Shown: positions 25,920 to 35,384 of the stretch, piece by piece
Layout: each line of letters starts with the position of its first letter
Numbering within the stretch: position 1 is the stretch's first letter
From: an uncultured Bacteroidales bacterium
GTDB taxonomy: Bacteria; Bacteroidota; Bacteroidia; Bacteroidales; Bacteroidaceae
NCBI GenBank assembly: GCA_902801475.1
Contig: CADCIO010000009.1
Coordinates: 1-64,000 of the forward strand
Length of the DNA: 64,000 bases
Direction of reading: 5' to 3'
Made by a program: the position numbers and the translations under genes
The notes under the pieces: model-generated
Databases searched by the model: none
What the model saw: the letters and a program-made list of their open reading frames with translations, nothing else
Told to the model about the DNA's origin: nothing

Positions 25920-26228
25920 ATGAGTCAGCAAAAAATTCGTATTAAACTGAAGTCTTACGACCACAACCTCGTTGACAAGTCAGCAGAGAAGATCGTGAAG
26001 GCTGTGAAGGCTACTGATGCTGTAGTGAGCGGTCCTATTCCACTCCCAACGCACAAGCGCATCTTCACTGTGAACCGTTCCACTTTCGTGAACAAGAAGT
26101 CTCGTGAGCAGTTTGAGCTCAGCACTTACAAGAGACTGATTGACATCTACAGCTCTACCACAAAGACTGTGGACGCACTCATGAAGCTCGAACTCCCTAG
26201 CGGTGTTGAGGTTGAGATTAAGGTTTGA
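25920..26228 (+). CDS. rpsJ: 30S ribosomal protein uS10
   Basis: This 102-aa head protein of the small subunit opens the S10 gene block. The signatures [14 protein letters not shown] and [17 protein letters not shown] are clear. In other bacteria it also acts with NusB in transcription antitermination. It is preceded by a 95-base hairpin-bearing spacer and followed 32 bases later by rplC. Confidence 0.99.
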   Translation: MSQQKIRIKLKSYDHNLVDKSAEKIVKAVKATDAVVSGPIPLPTHKRIFTVNRSTFVNKKSREQFELSTYKRLIDIYSSTTKTVDALMKLELPSGVEVEIKV

Positions 26229-26260
26229 TCAAATTAGAGAACAATTAAAAGTTTATTGAA

Positions 26261-26875
26261 ATGCCAGGATTAATTGGAAAAAAAATCGGAATGACATCCG
26301 TTTTCAGTGCTGATGGCAAGAATATGCCATGCACTGTTATCGAAGTAGGTCCTTGTGTTGTAACTCAAGTAAAGACTGTCGAGAAAGATGGCTACGCTGC
26401 TGTGCAGGTGGGCTTCCAGGACAAGAAGGAAAAGCACACCACGAAGCAGATGATGGGTCACTTCAAGAAGGCAGGTACAACACCAAAGAGACACTTGGCC
26501 GAGTTCATTTATGACGAGGAACACAACCTCGGTGACGTAATCACAGTTGAACTTTTCAACGACACTGCTTACGTTGATGTAACAGGTACATCTAAGGGTA
26601 AGGGATTCCAGGGCGTCGTGAAGCGTCATGGTTTCGGTGGTGTAGGTCAGGCTACTCACGGTCAGGATGACCGTCTGCGTAAGCCCGGTTCTATCGGTGC
26701 TTGTGCCACTCCTTCTCGCGTGTTCAAGAACGTTCCTATGGGCGGTCAGATGGGCAACGAGCAGGTGACTACACACAACCTTCAGGTAATTAAGGTAGTT
26801 CCAGAGCACAACCTCCTTCTCTTGAAGGGTAGTGTTCCAGGCTGCAAAGGTTCAATCGTTATAATCAAGAAGTAA
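26261..26875 (+). CDS. rplC: 50S ribosomal protein uL3
   Basis: This 204-aa protein has a globular domain that binds 23S rRNA and a long loop reaching toward the peptidyl-transferase centre. The signatures [13 protein letters not shown] at the N-terminus and [15 protein letters not shown] with [10 protein letters not shown] (the region methylated by PrmB in E. coli) are present. Only 3 bases separate it from rplD, so translation is probably coupled. Confidence 0.99.
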   Translation: MPGLIGKKIGMTSVFSADGKNMPCTVIEVGPCVVTQVKTVEKDGYAAVQVGFQDKKEKHTTKQMMGHFKKAGTTPKRHLAEFIYDEEHNLGDVITVELFNDTAYVDVTGTSKGKGFQGVVKRHGFGGVGQATHGQDDRLRKPGSIGACATPSRVFKNVPMGGQMGNEQVTTHNLQVIKVVPEHNLLLLKGSVPGCKGSIVIIKK

Positions 26876-26878
26876 GCA

Positions 26879-27508
26879 ATGGAAGTTTCTGTATTAAATA
26901 TCAAGGGCGAGGACACTGGTAAGAAGGTGGTTCTGAACGATGCAATCTTCGGAATTGAACCTAACGACCACTGTATCTACCTCGCAGTGAATCAGTACCT
27001 CGCTGCTCAGCGTCAGGGTACTCACAAGTCTAAGGAAAGAAGCGAAATCGCTGGTTCTACTCGCAAGCTCATCCGTCAGAAGGGTGGTGGCGGCGCTCGT
27101 CGCGGCGACATCAAGTCTCCAGTGCTTCGTGGTGGTGGCCGCGTGTTCGGTCCACGTCCTCGTGACTATTGGTTCAAACTGAACAAGAAAGTGAAGGCTT
27201 TGGCTCGCAAGAGTGCGCTCTCTTATAAGGCACAGCAGAATGCAATCATTGTTGTTGAGGACTTCGATTTTGAGGCTCCAAAGACCAAAGACGGTGTTGC
27301 TATGTTAAATAATCTTAAAGTTGAGGGTAAGAAGACACTCATCGTTTTGCCAGAAGTAAAAAAGAACGTAAATTTGTCAGTCCGTAACATTCAGCGTGTT
27401 GACGTTATGACGGCTAGTGCACTCAATACTTACAAGGTAATGAATGCAAATGTGCTTGTTGTGACCGAAAATGCGCTTAAGTTAGTTGACGAGACTTTTA
27501 ACAAATAA
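26879..27508 (+). CDS. rplD: 50S ribosomal protein uL4
   Basis: This 209-aa exit-tunnel protein lines the constriction together with uL22. The tunnel loop is recognisable as [20 protein letters not shown], followed by [13 protein letters not shown]. In E. coli uL4 is also the autogenous repressor of the S10 operon; whether that holds here is unknown. Altered residues in the loop give macrolide resistance in other species; none is obvious here. Confidence 0.99.
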   Translation: MEVSVLNIKGEDTGKKVVLNDAIFGIEPNDHCIYLAVNQYLAAQRQGTHKSKERSEIAGSTRKLIRQKGGGGARRGDIKSPVLRGGGRVFGPRPRDYWFKLNKKVKALARKSALSYKAQQNAIIVVEDFDFEAPKTKDGVAMLNNLKVEGKKTLIVLPEVKKNVNLSVRNIQRVDVMTASALNTYKVMNANVLVVTENALKLVDETFNK

Positions 27509-27525
27509 GGTAAGGAGGTTCAGAC

Positions 27526-27819
27526 ATGGCATATATCGTAAAACCATTGGTTACAGAGAAGATGACAGCTATTTCAGAGAAGCAGAACAACAAGTTCGGC
27601 TTCATCGTGCTTCCTTCTGCCAATAAGATTGAGATTAAAAAGGAAATTGAAGCTAAGTATAACGTAAATGTAGTTTCGGTTAACACCATGAACTACGCTG
27701 GCAAGCGTAAGAGCCGCTACACTAAGGCTGGTGTTATCAAGGGCCGTACGAAGGCGTTCAAGAAGGCTATCGTTACCCTGAAAGAAGGCGAGACTATTGA
27801 TTTCTATAGTAACATTTAA
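27526..27819 (+). CDS. rplW: 50S ribosomal protein uL23
   Basis: This 97-aa protein sits at the mouth of the exit tunnel, where trigger factor and the signal recognition particle dock. [12 protein letters not shown] at the N-terminus and [20 protein letters not shown] are characteristic. AAGGAGGT at 27512-27519, six bases before the ATG, is a perfect Shine-Dalgarno sequence, which is unusual in this phylum and decides the start. Confidence 0.99.
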   Translation: MAYIVKPLVTEKMTAISEKQNNKFGFIVLPSANKIEIKKEIEAKYNVNVVSVNTMNYAGKRKSRYTKAGVIKGRTKAFKKAIVTLKEGETIDFYSNI

Positions 27820-27827
27820 TAAAACAA

Positions 27828-28652
27828 ATGGGTATTCGTAAATTTAGACCAGTAACTCCTGGTCAAAGACACAAAGCTATTGGTACGTTCGATGATGTTA
27901 CTACATCAGTACCAGAGAAAACTCTTGTTTTCGGTAAGCGCAGCACTGGCGGTCGTAACAACTCCGGCCAGATCACTGTCCGTTACAGAGGTGGCGGTCA
28001 CAAGCGTTTGATTCGTATTGTCGATTTCAAGAGAGAGAAGGACGGAATTCCCGCAGTGGTGAAGACTATTGAGTACGATCCAAACCGCTCTGCGCGCATC
28101 GCACTCGTATTCTACGCTGACGGTGAAAAACGTTACATTGTTGCTCCTAACGGATTGCAGGTAGGTGCCACCATCATGTCAGGTCCAGACGCTGCTCCAG
28201 ACCTCGGCAACACACTGCCCCTTGAGAACATCCCAGTCGGTACTGTGATTCACAATATCGAGCTGCGTCCAGGTCAGGGTGCCAAGATGGTTCGTTCTGC
28301 CGGCAATTTTGCTCAGTTAACTTCACGTGAGGGTCGCTACTGTGTCATCAAGCTTCCTTCAGGCGAAATTCGTAAGGTGCTTTCAGTTTGCCGCGCAACC
28401 ATCGGTAGCGTCAGCAACTCAGATCACGCACTGGAATCTTCAGGTAAGGCTGGTCGCAGCCGTTGGCTTGGTCGTCGTCCTCACAACCGTGGTGTTGTGA
28501 TGAACCCAATTGATCACCCAATGGGTGGTGGTGAAGGACGTCACACCGGTGGACACCCACGTTCACGCAACGGCCTCTACGCTAAGGGTCTCAAGACTCG
28601 CGCGCCAAAGAAGCAGTCAAACAAGTACATTATTGAAAGACGTAACAAATAA
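27828..28652 (+). CDS. rplB: 50S ribosomal protein uL2
   Basis: This 274-aa protein is one of the most conserved rRNA-binding proteins and is needed for subunit joining and peptidyl-transferase activity. The C-terminal signature reads [19 protein letters not shown]. The histidine equivalent to the functionally important His229 of E. coli is kept (DH), and the second histidine of DHPHGGG is replaced by Met, as I recall for Bacteroidales in general. It starts 8 bases after rplW. Confidence 0.99.
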   Translation: MGIRKFRPVTPGQRHKAIGTFDDVTTSVPEKTLVFGKRSTGGRNNSGQITVRYRGGGHKRLIRIVDFKREKDGIPAVVKTIEYDPNRSARIALVFYADGEKRYIVAPNGLQVGATIMSGPDAAPDLGNTLPLENIPVGTVIHNIELRPGQGAKMVRSAGNFAQLTSREGRYCVIKLPSGEIRKVLSVCRATIGSVSNSDHALESSGKAGRSRWLGRRPHNRGVVMNPIDHPMGGGEGRHTGGHPRSRNGLYAKGLKTRAPKKQSNKYIIERRNK

Positions 28653-28664
28653 AGTTAACTGATT

Positions 28665-28934
28665 ATGAGTCGTTCATTAAAAAAAGGTCCATACATCAAT
28701 GTGAAGCTCGAAAAGAAGGTTCTCGCCATGAACGAGAGCGGCAAGAAGAGCGTTATCAAGTCATGGGCTCGCGCTTCAATGATATCCCCCGACTTCGTAG
28801 GTCATACCATTGCAGTGCATAACGGTAATAAATTTATCCCTGTTTACATTACTGAAAATATGGTAGGTCATAAGCTCGGTGAGTTTGCACTTACTCGTAC
28901 TTTCCGCGGTCACGCAGGTAACAAGAAGAAGTAA
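28665..28934 (+). CDS. rpsS: 30S ribosomal protein uS19
   Basis: This 89-aa head protein works with uS13 at the A-site side of the small subunit. [10 protein letters not shown] at the start, [30 protein letters not shown] in the middle (family signature, abbreviated) and [10 protein letters not shown] at the end are diagnostic. Length is normal. Confidence 0.99.
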   Translation: MSRSLKKGPYINVKLEKKVLAMNESGKKSVIKSWARASMISPDFVGHTIAVHNGNKFIPVYITENMVGHKLGEFALTRTFRGHAGNKKK

Positions 28935-28975
28935 TTGTAGAACAGGCTCAACCAAGTAAAAAAGACTATTAAATA

Positions 28976-29380
28976 ATGGGAGCAAGAAAAAGATTAATGG
29001 CCGAGAAGATTAAAGAGGCCAAAAAGACTGTCTACTTCGCCAGTCTTCGCGATGTTCCTTCATCGCCACGCAAGATGCGCTATGTCGCAGACCTCGTGCG
29101 TGGCATGGAAGTGAGCAAGGCTCTTGCGACGCTCAAGTTCAACAGCAAGGATGCTGCCAAGGACATCGAGAAGGCACTTCGTTCTGCAATTGCTAACTGG
29201 GAGCAGAAGAATGACCGCAAGGCTGAAAACGGAGAACTCTATATCTCTAAGATTTTTGTTGACGAAGGCGCTACTCTCAAGCGTATGAGACCAGCACCTC
29301 AGGGACGTGGCTACAGAATCCGCAAGCGTTCTAACCACATCACCATCTTCGTGGACGCTAAAACTAATGAGGAAAAGTAA
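28976..29380 (+). CDS. rplV: 50S ribosomal protein uL22
   Basis: This 134-aa tunnel protein has a long beta-hairpin that, with uL4, narrows the exit tunnel. The recognisable core [14 protein letters not shown] and the hairpin segment [20 protein letters not shown] are present. It has a slightly basic N-terminal extension ([17 protein letters not shown]). rpsC starts 2 bases after the stop. Confidence 0.99.
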   Translation: MGARKRLMAEKIKEAKKTVYFASLRDVPSSPRKMRYVADLVRGMEVSKALATLKFNSKDAAKDIEKALRSAIANWEQKNDRKAENGELYISKIFVDEGATLKRMRPAPQGRGYRIRKRSNHITIFVDAKTNEEK

Positions 29381-29382
29381 TT

Positions 29383-30114
29383 ATGGGACAAAAATGTAAT
29401 CCAATAAGCAACCGCCTCGGTATCGTAAGAGGTTGGGATTCTAACTGGTTCGGCGGAAATGATTTTGGCGATAACCTCCTTGAGGACAGCAAAATCCGCA
29501 AGTACCTCAACGCACGTCTCGCAAAGGCAAGCGTTTCCAAGATTGTTATTGAGCGTACGCTGAAACTCGTCACCATCACAATCTGCACAGCTCGTCCTGG
29601 TTTCATCATCGGTAAGGGCGGTGAGCAGGTGGAGGCTCTGAAGAAGGAGCTGAAGAAGGTGACTGACAAAGAGGTTCAGATTAACATTTATGAGATCAAG
29701 CGTCCAGAACTCGATGCTGTGATTGTTGCAGGCAACATTGCACGCCAGATTGAGGGCAAGATTGCTTACCGTCGCGCCATCAAGACTGCTATCGCTAACA
29801 CGATGCGTTCTGGTGCAGAGGGTATCAAGGTGCAGATCTCCGGTCGTCTCAACGGTGCAGAAATTGCACGTAGCGAGATGTTCAAGGAAGGTCGTACTCC
29901 TCTTCACACACTTCGCGCTGATATCGACTACTGTCTTGCAGAGGCTCTCACAAAGGTCGGTCTCCTTGGTATCAAGGTTTGGATCTGCCGCGGTGAGAAG
30001 TTCGGCAAGCAGGACCTCACACCTAATTTCTCTCAGCAGAAAGATGCTGCCCGTGGTGGCAATAATGGTGGCGGACGTCGTTTCAGAAACAGAAAGCCTA
30101 ATAACCGCAATTAA
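29383..30114 (+). CDS. rpsC: 30S ribosomal protein uS3
   Basis: This 243-aa protein lines the mRNA entry channel and helps the ribosomal helicase activity. The KH domain motif is [18 protein letters not shown], and the C-domain signature [11 protein letters not shown] is present. A Gly/Asn/Arg-rich tail of about 25 residues ([19 protein letters not shown]) extends past the usual end, a common feature in this phylum. The following spacer of 66 bases is long for this operon. Confidence 0.99.
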   Translation: MGQKCNPISNRLGIVRGWDSNWFGGNDFGDNLLEDSKIRKYLNARLAKASVSKIVIERTLKLVTITICTARPGFIIGKGGEQVEALKKELKKVTDKEVQINIYEIKRPELDAVIVAGNIARQIEGKIAYRRAIKTAIANTMRSGAEGIKVQISGRLNGAEIARSEMFKEGRTPLHTLRADIDYCLAEALTKVGLLGIKVWICRGEKFGKQDLTPNFSQQKDAARGGNNGGGRRFRNRKPNNRN

Positions 30115-30135
30115 TTAATCTGCTTGCAGACCAAA

Positions 30136-30152
30136 GCGCGAAACGCTCGCGC
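30136..30152 (+). promoter_or_regulatory. GC-rich hairpin between rpsC and rplP
   Basis: GCGCGA (30136-30141) pairs with TCGCGC (30147-30152) around AACGC. It is an isolated stable hairpin in a 66-base spacer where most neighbouring genes are separated by 2-20 bases. A role in processing or translational control is possible. Confidence 0.5.
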
Positions 30153-30180
30153 AGAGGCGCAACCTAAGAAGTAATTAACT

Positions 30181-30612
30181 ATGTTACAGCCAAAAAGACA
30201 AAAATATAGAAGACCGCAAAAAGGTCGCGGTCGCTGGAAGGGTGTCTCGCACAGAGGTACTGAACTCGCTTTCGGTAGCTTTGGCATAAAGGCACTTGAG
30301 ACTAAATGGATTTCTGCTCGTCAGATTGAGGCTGCCCGTGTTGCGATTACACGTTACATGCAGCGTCAAGGTCAGGTTTGGATTCGCATCTTCCCTGATA
30401 AGCCAATCACCAAGAAGCCTGCTGACGTCCGAATGGGTAAAGGTAAGGGTGATCCATACCAGTATGTGTTCCCCGCTAAGCCAGGCCGCATTCTTTTCGA
30501 GATTGAAGGTGTTTCATACGACATCGCTAAGGAGGCTCTCCGTCTCGGTGCCCAGAAACTTCCTACTACTACAAAGTTTGTTGTACGTCGTGATTACGAT
30601 AAAAACGCTTAA
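30181..30612 (+). CDS. rplP: 50S ribosomal protein uL16
   Basis: This 143-aa protein is positioned next to the A-site tRNA elbow and the peptidyl-transferase centre. [16 protein letters not shown] at the start, then [16 protein letters not shown] and [19 protein letters not shown] (family signature) identify it. RpmC follows after 2 bases. Confidence 0.99.
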   Translation: MLQPKRQKYRRPQKGRGRWKGVSHRGTELAFGSFGIKALETKWISARQIEAARVAITRYMQRQGQVWIRIFPDKPITKKPADVRMGKGKGDPYQYVFPAKPGRILFEIEGVSYDIAKEALRLGAQKLPTTTKFVVRRDYDKNA

Positions 30613-30614
30613 TT

Positions 30615-30803
30615 ATGAAAATTTCAGAAATTAGAGAACTTACTAACGAAGAGCTCGCTGAGCGCATCGAGGTGGAGACCGCTAACCTGAACAACATGAA
30701 GTTCAACCACAGCATTTCTCCGCTTGCCGACAATTCTCAGATTAAGAAGTTGCGTCACGACATCGCACGCATGAAGGGCGAGCTTACCCAGCGTAATAAA
30801 TAA
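30615..30803 (+). CDS. rpmC: 50S ribosomal protein uL29
   Basis: This 62-aa two-helix protein sits near the exit-tunnel opening, next to uL23. EIRELTNEELAERIEVE and a conserved LKxxIAR-like segment (IKKLRHDIARMKGE) fit the family. It lies in the canonical place between rplP and rpsQ. Confidence 0.98.
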   Translation: MKISEIRELTNEELAERIEVETANLNNMKFNHSISPLADNSQIKKLRHDIARMKGELTQRNK

Positions 30804-30807
30804 TTGA

Positions 30808-31071
30808 TTGAGAATGGAAGCAAGAAATTTAAGAAAGCAAAGACAGGGTGTCGTTACGAGCGACAAGATGGACAAGACTATCGTCGTGTCTGCCAAGTTC
30901 AAGGAGAAGCACCCTATATATGGTAAGTTTGTCCAGAAGACAAAGAAGTACCATGCTCATGACGAGAAGAACGATGCCCACATTGGTGACACTGTTCTGA
31001 TCATGGAGACTCGCCCATTGAGCAAAACCAAGAGATGGAGATTAGTACAAATCGTTGAAAGAGCTAAGTAA
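30808..31071 (+). CDS. rpsQ: 30S ribosomal protein uS17
   Basis: This 87-aa OB-fold protein is a primary binder of 16S rRNA in the 5' domain. [17 protein letters not shown] and [20 protein letters not shown] carry the family signature. The first Met (30808) and a second at the third codon (30814) are both possible; the second gives the more usual MEARN start. Confidence 0.98.
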   Translation: MRMEARNLRKQRQGVVTSDKMDKTIVVSAKFKEKHPIYGKFVQKTKKYHAHDEKNDAHIGDTVLIMETRPLSKTKRWRLVQIVERAK

Positions 31072-31073
31072 TT

Positions 31074-31439
31074 ATGATACAGGTAGAATCAAGATTGCAG
31101 GTCGCTGATAACAGCGGTGCTCGCGAAGTGCTTTGTATCCGCGTTCTCGGCGGTACAAGACGTCGCTATGCTACTGTAGGAGACGTTATCGTTGTAGCAG
31201 TTAAGAGCGCTATTCCTACGAGTGAAGTAAAGAAGGGTTCTGTCTCAAAGGCTCTGATCGTTCGTACAAAGAAGGAGGTACGTCGCCCAGACGGTTCTTA
31301 CATCCGTTTCGATGACAACGCATGCGTTCTCCTGAACAATGCTGGCGAAATGAGAGGTAGCCGTATCTTTGGCCCTGTAGCCCGTGAGCTCCGTGCTGCA
31401 AACATGAAGGTAGTTTCTTTGGCTACTGAAGTACTTTAA
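31074..31439 (+). CDS. rplN: 50S ribosomal protein uL14
   Basis: This 121-aa beta-barrel protein forms an intersubunit bridge and is the docking site for the silencing factor RsfS in other bacteria. [20 protein letters not shown] and [14 protein letters not shown] are near-invariant. It starts 2 bases after rpsQ. Confidence 0.99.
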   Translation: MIQVESRLQVADNSGAREVLCIRVLGGTRRRYATVGDVIVVAVKSAIPTSEVKKGSVSKALIVRTKKEVRRPDGSYIRFDDNACVLLNNAGEMRGSRIFGPVARELRAANMKVVSLATEVL

Positions 31440-31461
31440 TCCTTAAAAGTAAAATACAGCA

Positions 31462-31779
31462 ATGAGTAAATTACATATTAAGAAAGGCGACATGGTCTTC
31501 GTGAACGCTGGCGATGAAAAGGGCAAGACCGGTAAGGTCACTAAGGTTCTCGTCGAGAAGAAGCGTGCCATTGTCGAGGGTGTGAACATGGTCAAGAAGA
31601 GCACCAAGCCAAGCGCAGCACACCCACAGGGAGGTATTATCGAGCAGGAGGCTCCAATCCATATCTCTAACCTGAATGTTATTGACCCAAAGACTGGCAA
31701 GCCCACTCGTATCGGTCGCAAGAAGGGTGAGAATGGAAAGTTAGTTCGTTACGCTAAAAAATCTGGGGAGGAATTATAA
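31462..31779 (+). CDS. rplX: 50S ribosomal protein uL24
   Basis: This 105-aa assembly initiator of the large subunit has a KOW motif at the N-terminus ([20 protein letters not shown]). [17 protein letters not shown] is the family signature. Its stop codon TAA (31777-31779) overlaps the ATG of rplE by one base, and its last codons contain the GGGGAGG that can serve as the rplE ribosome binding site. Confidence 0.99.
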   Translation: MSKLHIKKGDMVFVNAGDEKGKTGKVTKVLVEKKRAIVEGVNMVKKSTKPSAAHPQGGIIEQEAPIHISNLNVIDPKTGKPTRIGRKKGENGKLVRYAKKSGEEL

Positions 31780-32333
31780 TGAGTACTACTGCACAATTGA
31801 AGAATGTATATGCTGAGCAGATTGCTCCAGCACTGATGAAGCAGTTCAACTACTCTTCACCAATGCAGATTCCTGTGTTGAAGAAGATTGTGGTTAACCA
31901 GGGTCTTGGTATGGCAACTGCTGATAAGAAAGTGATTGAAGTTGCAATGAACGAGATTGCCCAGATTACGGGTCAGAAGCCTGTTGCAACAAAGTCAAAG
32001 AAGGACATCTCAAACTTCCGTCTCCGTAAGCAGATGCCTATCGGTGTGATGGTTACGCTTCGTCGTGAGCGCATGTATGAGTTCCTTGAGAAGCTCATCC
32101 GCGTGTCACTCCCACGTATCCGTGACTTCAAGGGTATCGAGTCTAAGTTTGACGGTCGTGGTAACTACACTTTGGGTATTACTGAGCAGATTATCTTCCC
32201 TGAGATCAACATCGACCAGGTGGATAAGATTACAGGTATGAACATTACCTTCGTAACTTCTGCCAAGACTGATGAAGAGGGCTATGCATTGCTCAAGGCA
32301 TTCGGTCTTCCATTTAAGGACGCTAAAAAGTAA
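31779..32333 (+). CDS. rplE: 50S ribosomal protein uL5
   Basis: This 184-aa protein binds 5S rRNA and contacts the P-site tRNA and the small-subunit head. [32 protein letters not shown] and the C-terminal [20 protein letters not shown] identify it. A Shine-Dalgarno-like GGGGAGG at 31765-31771, seven bases before the ATG, supports the overlapping start. Confidence 0.99.
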   Translation: MSTTAQLKNVYAEQIAPALMKQFNYSSPMQIPVLKKIVVNQGLGMATADKKVIEVAMNEIAQITGQKPVATKSKKDISNFRLRKQMPIGVMVTLRRERMYEFLEKLIRVSLPRIRDFKGIESKFDGRGNYTLGITEQIIFPEINIDQVDKITGMNITFVTSAKTDEEGYALLKAFGLPFKDAKK

Positions 32334-32341
32334 TATAGAAA

Positions 32342-32644
32342 ATGGCAAAGGAATCAATGAAGGCACGCGAGGTTAAGCGTGCAAAGCTCGTAGCAAAGTA
32401 TGCCGCTAAGCGTGCAGCTCTGAAGAAGGTGATTGCTACTGCTGAGGATCCAATGGACGCATACGAGGCTGCTCGTGCACTCCAGGACATCCCTGCAAAT
32501 GCAAATCCTATCCGTCTTCACAACCGCTGCAAAATCACTGGACGTCCAAGAGGTTTCATGCGTCAGTTTGGACTCTCTCGTATCCAGTTCCGCGAGATGG
32601 CATCTGCTGGTCTGATCCCAGGTGTGAAGAAGGCAAGCTGGTAA
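32342..32644 (+). CDS. rpsN: 30S ribosomal protein uS14 (zinc-free type)
   Basis: This 100-aa head protein is of the long, zinc-independent type: only one cysteine is present (in [14 protein letters not shown]), so the CxxC...CxxC ribbon of the short type is lacking. [23 protein letters not shown] at the C-terminus (quoted only in part by the family pattern) is typical. A 213-base spacer with alternative hairpins follows before rpsH. Confidence 0.98.
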   Translation: MAKESMKAREVKRAKLVAKYAAKRAALKKVIATAEDPMDAYEAARALQDIPANANPIRLHNRCKITGRPRGFMRQFGLSRIQFREMASAGLIPGVKKASW

Positions 32645-32857
32645 ATTGCGGTTATCGGCGAACTGATTTAGTAAACAAAAATCTGACGGTTACCAGTTCG
32701 GGGGTAACCTGAAGATACTTTGCTTCTAAAAAACGGTGGAGGAAAACAGTCGCAGACTAAGCCCCTTCGCTGGTAAAGCTAAGTAAAGATAGTTTTAATT
32801 CAAGTTTAAATATTGTCGGGATTTTCCCAAACACTTCCCGATTAATTTAATTCTATT
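32645..32857 (+). promoter_or_regulatory. Structured rpsN-rpsH spacer, candidate leader RNA
   Basis: GGTTACC (32688-32694) pairs with GGTAACC (32703-32709). Part of its loop, within CAGTTCG (32694-32700), can instead pair with upstream CGAACTG (32659-32665). The two pairings overlap, giving either a switch or a pseudoknot. In E. coli, S8 represses the spc operon through an RNA site in this operon; a comparable function is conceivable here. No -7 box of good quality was seen. Confidence 0.55.
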
Positions 32858-33253
32858 ATGACAGATCCAATAGCTGATTATCTCACGAGACTGAGAAACG
32901 CAATCATGGCTAAGCACAAGGTTGTCGAAGTTCCAGCCTCTAACCTCAAGAAGGAAATCACTAAGATTCTCTTCGACAAAGGTTACATTTTGAACTACAA
33001 GTTCATCGAAGAGGGTCCTCAGGGCGCTATCAAGATTGCTCTTAAGTATGACCCACAAACAAAAGTAAGCGCTATTCAGTGCTTGAAGCGTGTGTCTCGT
33101 CCTGGTCTCCGTAAGTACACAGGATACAAGGACATGCCACGTGTGATCAACGGATTAGGTATCGCAGTTGTATCTACATCCAAAGGTGTAATGACAGACA
33201 AGGAGGCTTCAGAGCTCAAGGTGGGCGGTGAAGTTCTTTGCTATGTTTATTAA
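32858..33253 (+). CDS. rpsH: 30S ribosomal protein uS8
   Basis: This 131-aa primary 16S rRNA-binding protein (helix 21) is needed for platform assembly. DPIADYLTRLRNAIMAKH at the start and GIAVVSTSKGVMTDKEA near the C-terminus, where the STSKG loop contacts rRNA, are characteristic. In E. coli it is the spc operon repressor. It is preceded by the 213-base structured spacer. Confidence 0.99.
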   Translation: MTDPIADYLTRLRNAIMAKHKVVEVPASNLKKEITKILFDKGYILNYKFIEEGPQGAIKIALKYDPQTKVSAIQCLKRVSRPGLRKYTGYKDMPRVINGLGIAVVSTSKGVMTDKEASELKVGGEVLCYVY

Positions 33254-33269
33254 TTAAGGAGGATATATA

Positions 33270-33839
33270 ATGTCTAGAATTGGTAAATTACCTATTATTA
33301 TTCCTGCAGGAGTGACTATTACTCATAAGGATGACATTGTAACTGTGAAAGGTCCTAAAGGCGAACTCAGCCAGTACGTAAACCCTGCCATCAAGGTTAC
33401 TATTGAGGACGGAAAGTTGACAATGGAGGAGAATGAAGAACTGATGCAGGATAACACGAAGCAGCGTCATGCTTTCCACGGTTTGTATCGCTCGCTCGTC
33501 AACAATATGGTTGTCGGCGTTTCTGAAGGCTACAAGAAGACTCTTCAGATTGTCGGTGTCGGTTATCGTGTTTCAAATCAGGGCAACGTTCTTGAATTCG
33601 CACTGGGATACTCTCATGCTATCATCTTCGAACTTCCTAAGGAAATCAAGGTGGAGACAAAGTCTGAGAGAAATCAGGATCCTCTTATCATGCTCGAGTC
33701 ATGTGACAAGCAGCTGCTTGGACTCGTTTGTGCTAAGATTCGCTCATTCCGCAAACCTGAGCCATATAAGGGCAAGGGTATTCGCTTCCAGGGCGAGGTG
33801 ATTAGAAGAAAGTCTGGTAAATCTGCAAGTGCAAAATAA
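33270..33839 (+). CDS. rplF: 50S ribosomal protein uL6
   Basis: This 189-aa two-domain protein lies near the sarcin-ricin loop, where EF-G and EF-Tu bind. MSRIGKLPIIIPAGVTI and the C-terminal PEPYKGKGIRFQGE are diagnostic. AAGGAGG at 33256-33262, seven bases before the ATG, is a strong Shine-Dalgarno sequence, unlike most genes in this window. Confidence 0.99.
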   Translation: MSRIGKLPIIIPAGVTITHKDDIVTVKGPKGELSQYVNPAIKVTIEDGKLTMEENEELMQDNTKQRHAFHGLYRSLVNNMVVGVSEGYKKTLQIVGVGYRVSNQGNVLEFALGYSHAIIFELPKEIKVETKSERNQDPLIMLESCDKQLLGLVCAKIRSFRKPEPYKGKGIRFQGEVIRRKSGKSASAK

Positions 33840-33855
33840 TTAAATTGATAAGAGT

Positions 33856-34197
33856 ATGATTACAAAGATTGAAAGACGTATCAAAATTAAATATAGAGTA
33901 CGCAATAAGATTTCTGGTACTGCTGAGCGCCCACGCATGAGCGTGTTCAGAAGTAACAAGCAGATTTATGTTCAGGTAATCGATGACGATGCACAGAAGA
34001 CTTTGGTGTCTGCATCTTCACTTGGTCTGGAAAAGATGAACAAGTCAGAACAGGCAGAGAAGGTTGGCGAGATGGTTGCAAAGAAGGCTCTTGAAGCTGG
34101 AATCACAGCTGTCGTGTTCGACCGCAACGGTTACTTGTATCATGGTAGAGTTAAGAAGGTGGCTGATGCTGCCCGTAATGCTGGACTTAAATTTTAA
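33856..34197 (+). CDS. rplR: 50S ribosomal protein uL18
   Basis: This 113-aa protein holds 5S rRNA in the central protuberance together with uL5. [20 protein letters not shown] in the first half and [20 protein letters not shown] at the end match the family. Length is normal for bacteria. Confidence 0.99.
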   Translation: MITKIERRIKIKYRVRNKISGTAERPRMSVFRSNKQIYVQVIDDDAQKTLVSASSLGLEKMNKSEQAEKVGEMVAKKALEAGITAVVFDRNGYLYHGRVKKVADAARNAGLKF

Positions 34198-34205
34198 ATA
34201 CGATT

Positions 34206-34715
34206 ATGGTAAATAGAGTTAAAGTACAAAACGATGCCGAGCTTAAAGACCGCTTGGTTGCTATTAATCGTGTTACTAAGGTTACTAAGGGTGGTCGTAC
34301 ATTCACATTCGCTGCCATCGTTGTTGTAGGTGATGGTAACGGCGTGATTGGCTATGGTCTTGGTAAAGCTGGTGAAGTTACAGCAGCTATTGCAAAGGGT
34401 GTAGAGGCTGCAAAGAAGAATTTGGTAAAGGTCCCTGTGCTGAAAGGTACTGTTCCTCATGAGGCATACGCTAAGTTTGGCGGTGCACGTGTTCTCATTA
34501 TGCCTGCTTCAGAAGGTACTGGAGTGGTGGCTGGTGGCGCTATGCGTGCTGTGCTTGAGAGTGTCGGTATCACAGACGTGCTGGCTAAGTCTAAGGGTTC
34601 CTCTAACCCTCACAACCTCGTGAAGGCTACAATTGAGGCACTCGCTAACATGCGCGATGCAAAGACTGTCGCACAGAACCGTGGTGTTAATTTGACAAAA
34701 GTATTCAAAGGATAA
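34206..34715 (+). CDS. rpsE: 30S ribosomal protein uS5
   Basis: This 169-aa protein acts in decoding fidelity and mRNA entry. [20 protein letters not shown] (double-stranded RNA-binding-like N-domain) and [20 protein letters not shown] are typical. Spectinomycin-resistance changes in other species map to the loop around the TKGGR segment; no deletion is visible there. Confidence 0.99.
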   Translation: MVNRVKVQNDAELKDRLVAINRVTKVTKGGRTFTFAAIVVVGDGNGVIGYGLGKAGEVTAAIAKGVEAAKKNLVKVPVLKGTVPHEAYAKFGGARVLIMPASEGTGVVAGGAMRAVLESVGITDVLAKSKGSSNPHNLVKATIEALANMRDAKTVAQNRGVNLTKVFKG

Positions 34716-34727
34716 GGAGATATAATC

Positions 34728-34904
34728 ATGGCAACAATCAAGATTAAGCAAGTGAAAGGTCAGGCTGGCCGTCCAATTGACCAGAAGAGCACTCTTGAGT
34801 CTCTTGGTCTGGGCAAGATTAACAGGGTCGTTGAGCGTGAGGATTCTCCATCTTTGCGTGGTATGATTCGCAAGGTGGCACACCTTGTTGAGGTTATTGA
34901 CTAA
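34728..34904 (+). CDS. rpmD: 50S ribosomal protein uL30
   Basis: This 58-aa protein is found between rpsE and rplO, the canonical place. The sequence starts MATIKIKQVKGQAGR and contains LGLGKINRVVE, typical of uL30. AAGGAGAT (34714-34721) six bases before the ATG supports the start. The stop TAA is at 34902-34904. Confidence 0.97.
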   Translation: MATIKIKQVKGQAGRPIDQKSTLESLGLGKINRVVEREDSPSLRGMIRKVAHLVEVID

Positions 34905-34933
34905 CGTATTAATACATTAAAATCAGATTAGAA

Positions 34934-35380
34934 ATGGAATTATATAATTTGCAACCCGCTGCAGGCGCTACCCACAATAGTAAGCGTGTCGGTCGTGGCT
35001 ATGGTTCAGGTAAGGGTCGTACTTCCACGCGCGGTCATAAGGGTGCTAAGGCACGTTCTGGTTATAAGAAAAAGATCGGTTTCGAGGGTGGTCAGATGCC
35101 ACTTCAGCGTCGTGTTCCTAAGTTCGGTTTCAAGAACATCAACCACGTTGAGTACAAAGCTGTCAACCTTGACCTTATCCAGAAACTCGCTGAGGAGAAA
35201 AACCTCACAAAGATTGGAATCGAAGAGCTTATTGCTGCAGGTTGGGTGAACAAGAATCAGCTTGTGAAGGTTCTTGGCAAGGGTGAGTTGACTGCTAAAG
35301 TTGACGTCGAGGCTCACGCTTTCTCAGCTACAGCTGAAGCTGCAATTAAAGAAAAAGGTGGAAACGCTGTAAAACTTTGA
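34934..35380 (+). CDS. rplO: 50S ribosomal protein uL15
   Basis: This 148-aa protein has a glycine/arginine-rich N-terminal extension that penetrates 23S rRNA: KRVGRGYGSGKGRTSTRGHK. GFEGGQMPLQRRVPKFGF is the family signature. It ends 4 bases before secY. Confidence 0.99.
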   Translation: MELYNLQPAAGATHNSKRVGRGYGSGKGRTSTRGHKGAKARSGYKKKIGFEGGQMPLQRRVPKFGFKNINHVEYKAVNLDLIQKLAEEKNLTKIGIEELIAAGWVNKNQLVKVLGKGELTAKVDVEAHAFSATAEAAIKEKGGNAVKL

Positions 35381-35384
35381 ACTA

